15,325 bases of DNA. Source: RGIG6353 sp964650465 (GTDB taxonomy: Bacteria > Bacillota > Clostridia > Oscillospirales > SIG627). The notes below the pieces were generated by a model. That model had not been told where the DNA came from and did no database searches. It was given only the letters and a program-made list of their open reading frames with translations. The translations under genes were made by a program, and so were the position numbers. Below are positions 14,220-15,325 of the stretch, piece after piece. The number at the start of each line of letters is the position of its first letter. Positions within the stretch are counted from its first letter, which is position 1. The stretch lies in assembly GCA_964650465.1 (NCBI GenBank), contig CAZYTA010000057.1:1-15325 (forward strand), written 5' to 3'.

Positions 14220-15221
14220 TTGAAAAAATTACTTGCTATCCTTTTGGCTGTTTGTCTTTCGGTTTCGGCAATAACAGTATTTGCTTTTGAAGACATGCCA
14301 AATGACTGGTCAACTACCGCCCTTCAGCACGCTGTTGCAAACGGCTTGTTAAACGGAACGGACAATAAGCTTCTTCCCAAAGACAACCTTACACGCGCTC
14401 AGATGGCAACTATTCTCGTGCGTGCCTTGGGAGCAAAGGAGGAAGGGGATATCTCATCCTTTACAGATGTAAAAAAATCAGCTTGGTATTACAGTGCCAT
14501 GGCTATTTCTTATAAGATGGGCATTTTCAGAGGAGACGGTGCAGGCAAGCTCAATCCCGATGCCGCAATAACACGTCAGGAAGCTTTTGTAGTTCTCTCC
14601 CGTGCTTTTGCTCTAACCTCATCCACCACATCAGGCTTGGCAAAGTTCTCTGACAGCGCCGATGTAGCTTCGTGGGCAAAGGAGGGAATTGAAGCTCTTG
14701 TAATAAACGGTTATGTCGGCGGCAGCAACGGAAAGCTTAATCCCAATTCCAGAATAACCCGTGCAGAGTTTGCTCAGGTTATGTATAACCTTATTAAGAC
14801 CTACGGAAATACAGCCGAGGATGTTGATGTAAGCGGCGAAATACATGGAAACTTGATAATCCGCGGTGATAAAGTTACCAATGTTAAAAACCTTGTCATA
14901 AACGGAGATCTTATAATAGGTGACGGTATTCCTTCGGGATTTAAGTTTGACAATGTTACAGTTAACGGTAGGGTGGTTATCAGAGCAAAGGGCTCGTTTA
15001 CCTTTGACGGAACAGCAAATGAGCTTGTTCTCGTTCCCGAAAATTCTCAGGTTACAATTTCATCGGATTCAACTGTATCAAAGGTTAATGTTGTAAGCAA
15101 TACATCTTCCTTTGAGGTTCTTGAGAAAACAGGCGGTTCCACCAAGCCCTCAACACCCACAACACCTACAACCCCTACAACACCCGATCCTGAAGAGGAT
15201 ATCTGGACTAATTTCCAATAA
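14220..15221 (+). CDS. SLH-domain surface protein with beta-helical C-terminal region and Thr-Pro tail
   Basis: The protein has 333 residues. The signal peptide (1-22, MKKLLAILLAVCLSVSAITVFA) is close to that of the large SLH protein. Three SLH repeats lie at about 24-71 (LTRAQ), 81-130 (ITRQE) and 142-193 (ITRAE) and should bind secondary wall polymer. Residues 201-300 alternate short hydrophobic strands with NG/GD turns (GEIHGNLIIRG, NLVINGDLIIGDG, VTVNGRVVIRA), suggesting a small beta-solenoid. A Thr-Pro-rich stretch (about 308-323) leads to the C-terminus. No enzymatic motif is visible, so a structural or cell-envelope role is inferred. The TTG start is chosen because AGAGGA lies 7 bases upstream and the signal peptide begins exactly there. 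Confidence 0.88.
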   Translation: MKKLLAILLAVCLSVSAITVFAFEDMPNDWSTTALQHAVANGLLNGTDNKLLPKDNLTRAQMATILVRALGAKEEGDISSFTDVKKSAWYYSAMAISYKMGIFRGDGAGKLNPDAAITRQEAFVVLSRAFALTSSTTSGLAKFSDSADVASWAKEGIEALVINGYVGGSNGKLNPNSRITRAEFAQVMYNLIKTYGNTAEDVDVSGEIHGNLIIRGDKVTNVKNLVINGDLIIGDGIPSGFKFDNVTVNGRVVIRAKGSFTFDGTANELVLVPENSQVTISSDSTVSKVNVVSNTSSFEVLEKTGGSTKPSTPTTPTTPTTPDPEEDIWTNFQ

Positions 15222-15233
15222 CAGTAAAAAAAC

Positions 15234-15275
15234 AAAGAGCGTTAAAAACATCTGTTTTTAACGCTCTTTCTTTAT
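15234..15275 (+). terminator. terminator of the smaller SLH protein gene
   Basis: AAAGAGCGTTAAAAAC (15234-15249) and GTTTTTAACGCTCTTT (15254-15269) are perfect 16-bp arms around ATCT, followed by CTTTATT. It begins 13 bases after the stop codon. The remaining bases to 15325 show no gene. Confidence 0.9.
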
Positions 15276-15325
15276 TTACTAGGAAATTGCATAAAAAGTT
15301 GCAAAGATAAAAAATACGTGATATA

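Noticed and set aside
1..15325. CRISPR array, rRNA or transposase
   Set aside because: No regularly spaced repeats, rRNA signatures or transposase motifs were seen on either strand.

Overview
The window looks like chromosome from a low-to-mid-GC member of the Bacillota, most likely an uncultured gut- or rumen-type clostridium of the Oscillospiraceae/Lachnospiraceae kind. This is inferred from strong GGAGG ribosome binding sites, textbook sigma-A promoters (TTGACA/TTGACG, 17 bp, TACAAT/TATACT), U-tract terminators, two SLH-domain surface proteins, an encoded tRNA CCA end, and heavy use of AGA and CTT codons. No species can be named from the sequence alone.

Layout. Positions 1-596 hold the last 18 codons of an unrecognised gene and then a gene-free stretch full of strong inverted repeats; it may be the edge of a mobile element. 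Next come a Xre-type regulator with a helical C-terminal half (597-1697) and a two-gene operon: a VanY-like D,D-carboxypeptidase lipoprotein (1846-2928) and a cytoplasmic GH43-like beta-propeller protein (2947-3903). A GH20-like glycosidase (3997-4998) converges on that operon across a shared hairpin. A PfkB-type sugar kinase (5235-6323) is divergent from the GH20 gene and has a near-perfect promoter. A 1542-residue surface protein follows on the minus strand (6528-11156). Then tRNA-Ser(GGA), an AraC-type regulator (11753-12607), an ADP-ribosylglycohydrolase-family protein with an extra C-terminal beta-sandwich (12688-14145), and a smaller SLH protein (14220-15221).

How the genes may work together (inference). 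The set suggests capture and breakdown of a glycan or cell-wall material: two SLH proteins anchored to the wall, one with a large putative glycosidase region; an exported VanY that trims peptidoglycan stems; and intracellular glycosidase-like, kinase and ribosyl/glycosyl-hydrolase-like enzymes, with Xre and AraC regulators. The promoters of the VanY operon and the GH20 gene each carry the same 13-bp palindrome, TAAAC-N3-GTTTA, at the -10/start region, which hints at shared control.

Most notable points: (1) the 1542-residue protein begins with what looks like a calcineurin-like phosphoesterase fold in which nearly all metal ligands are replaced, followed by internal SLH repeats and a putative glycosidase; (2) the shared palindrome; (3) a promoter whose -35 box lies inside the terminator hairpin of the preceding AraC gene, giving an almost leaderless transcript; (4) the dense hairpin cluster at 69-306. 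I saw no CRISPR array, transposase, rRNA or obvious new defence system.
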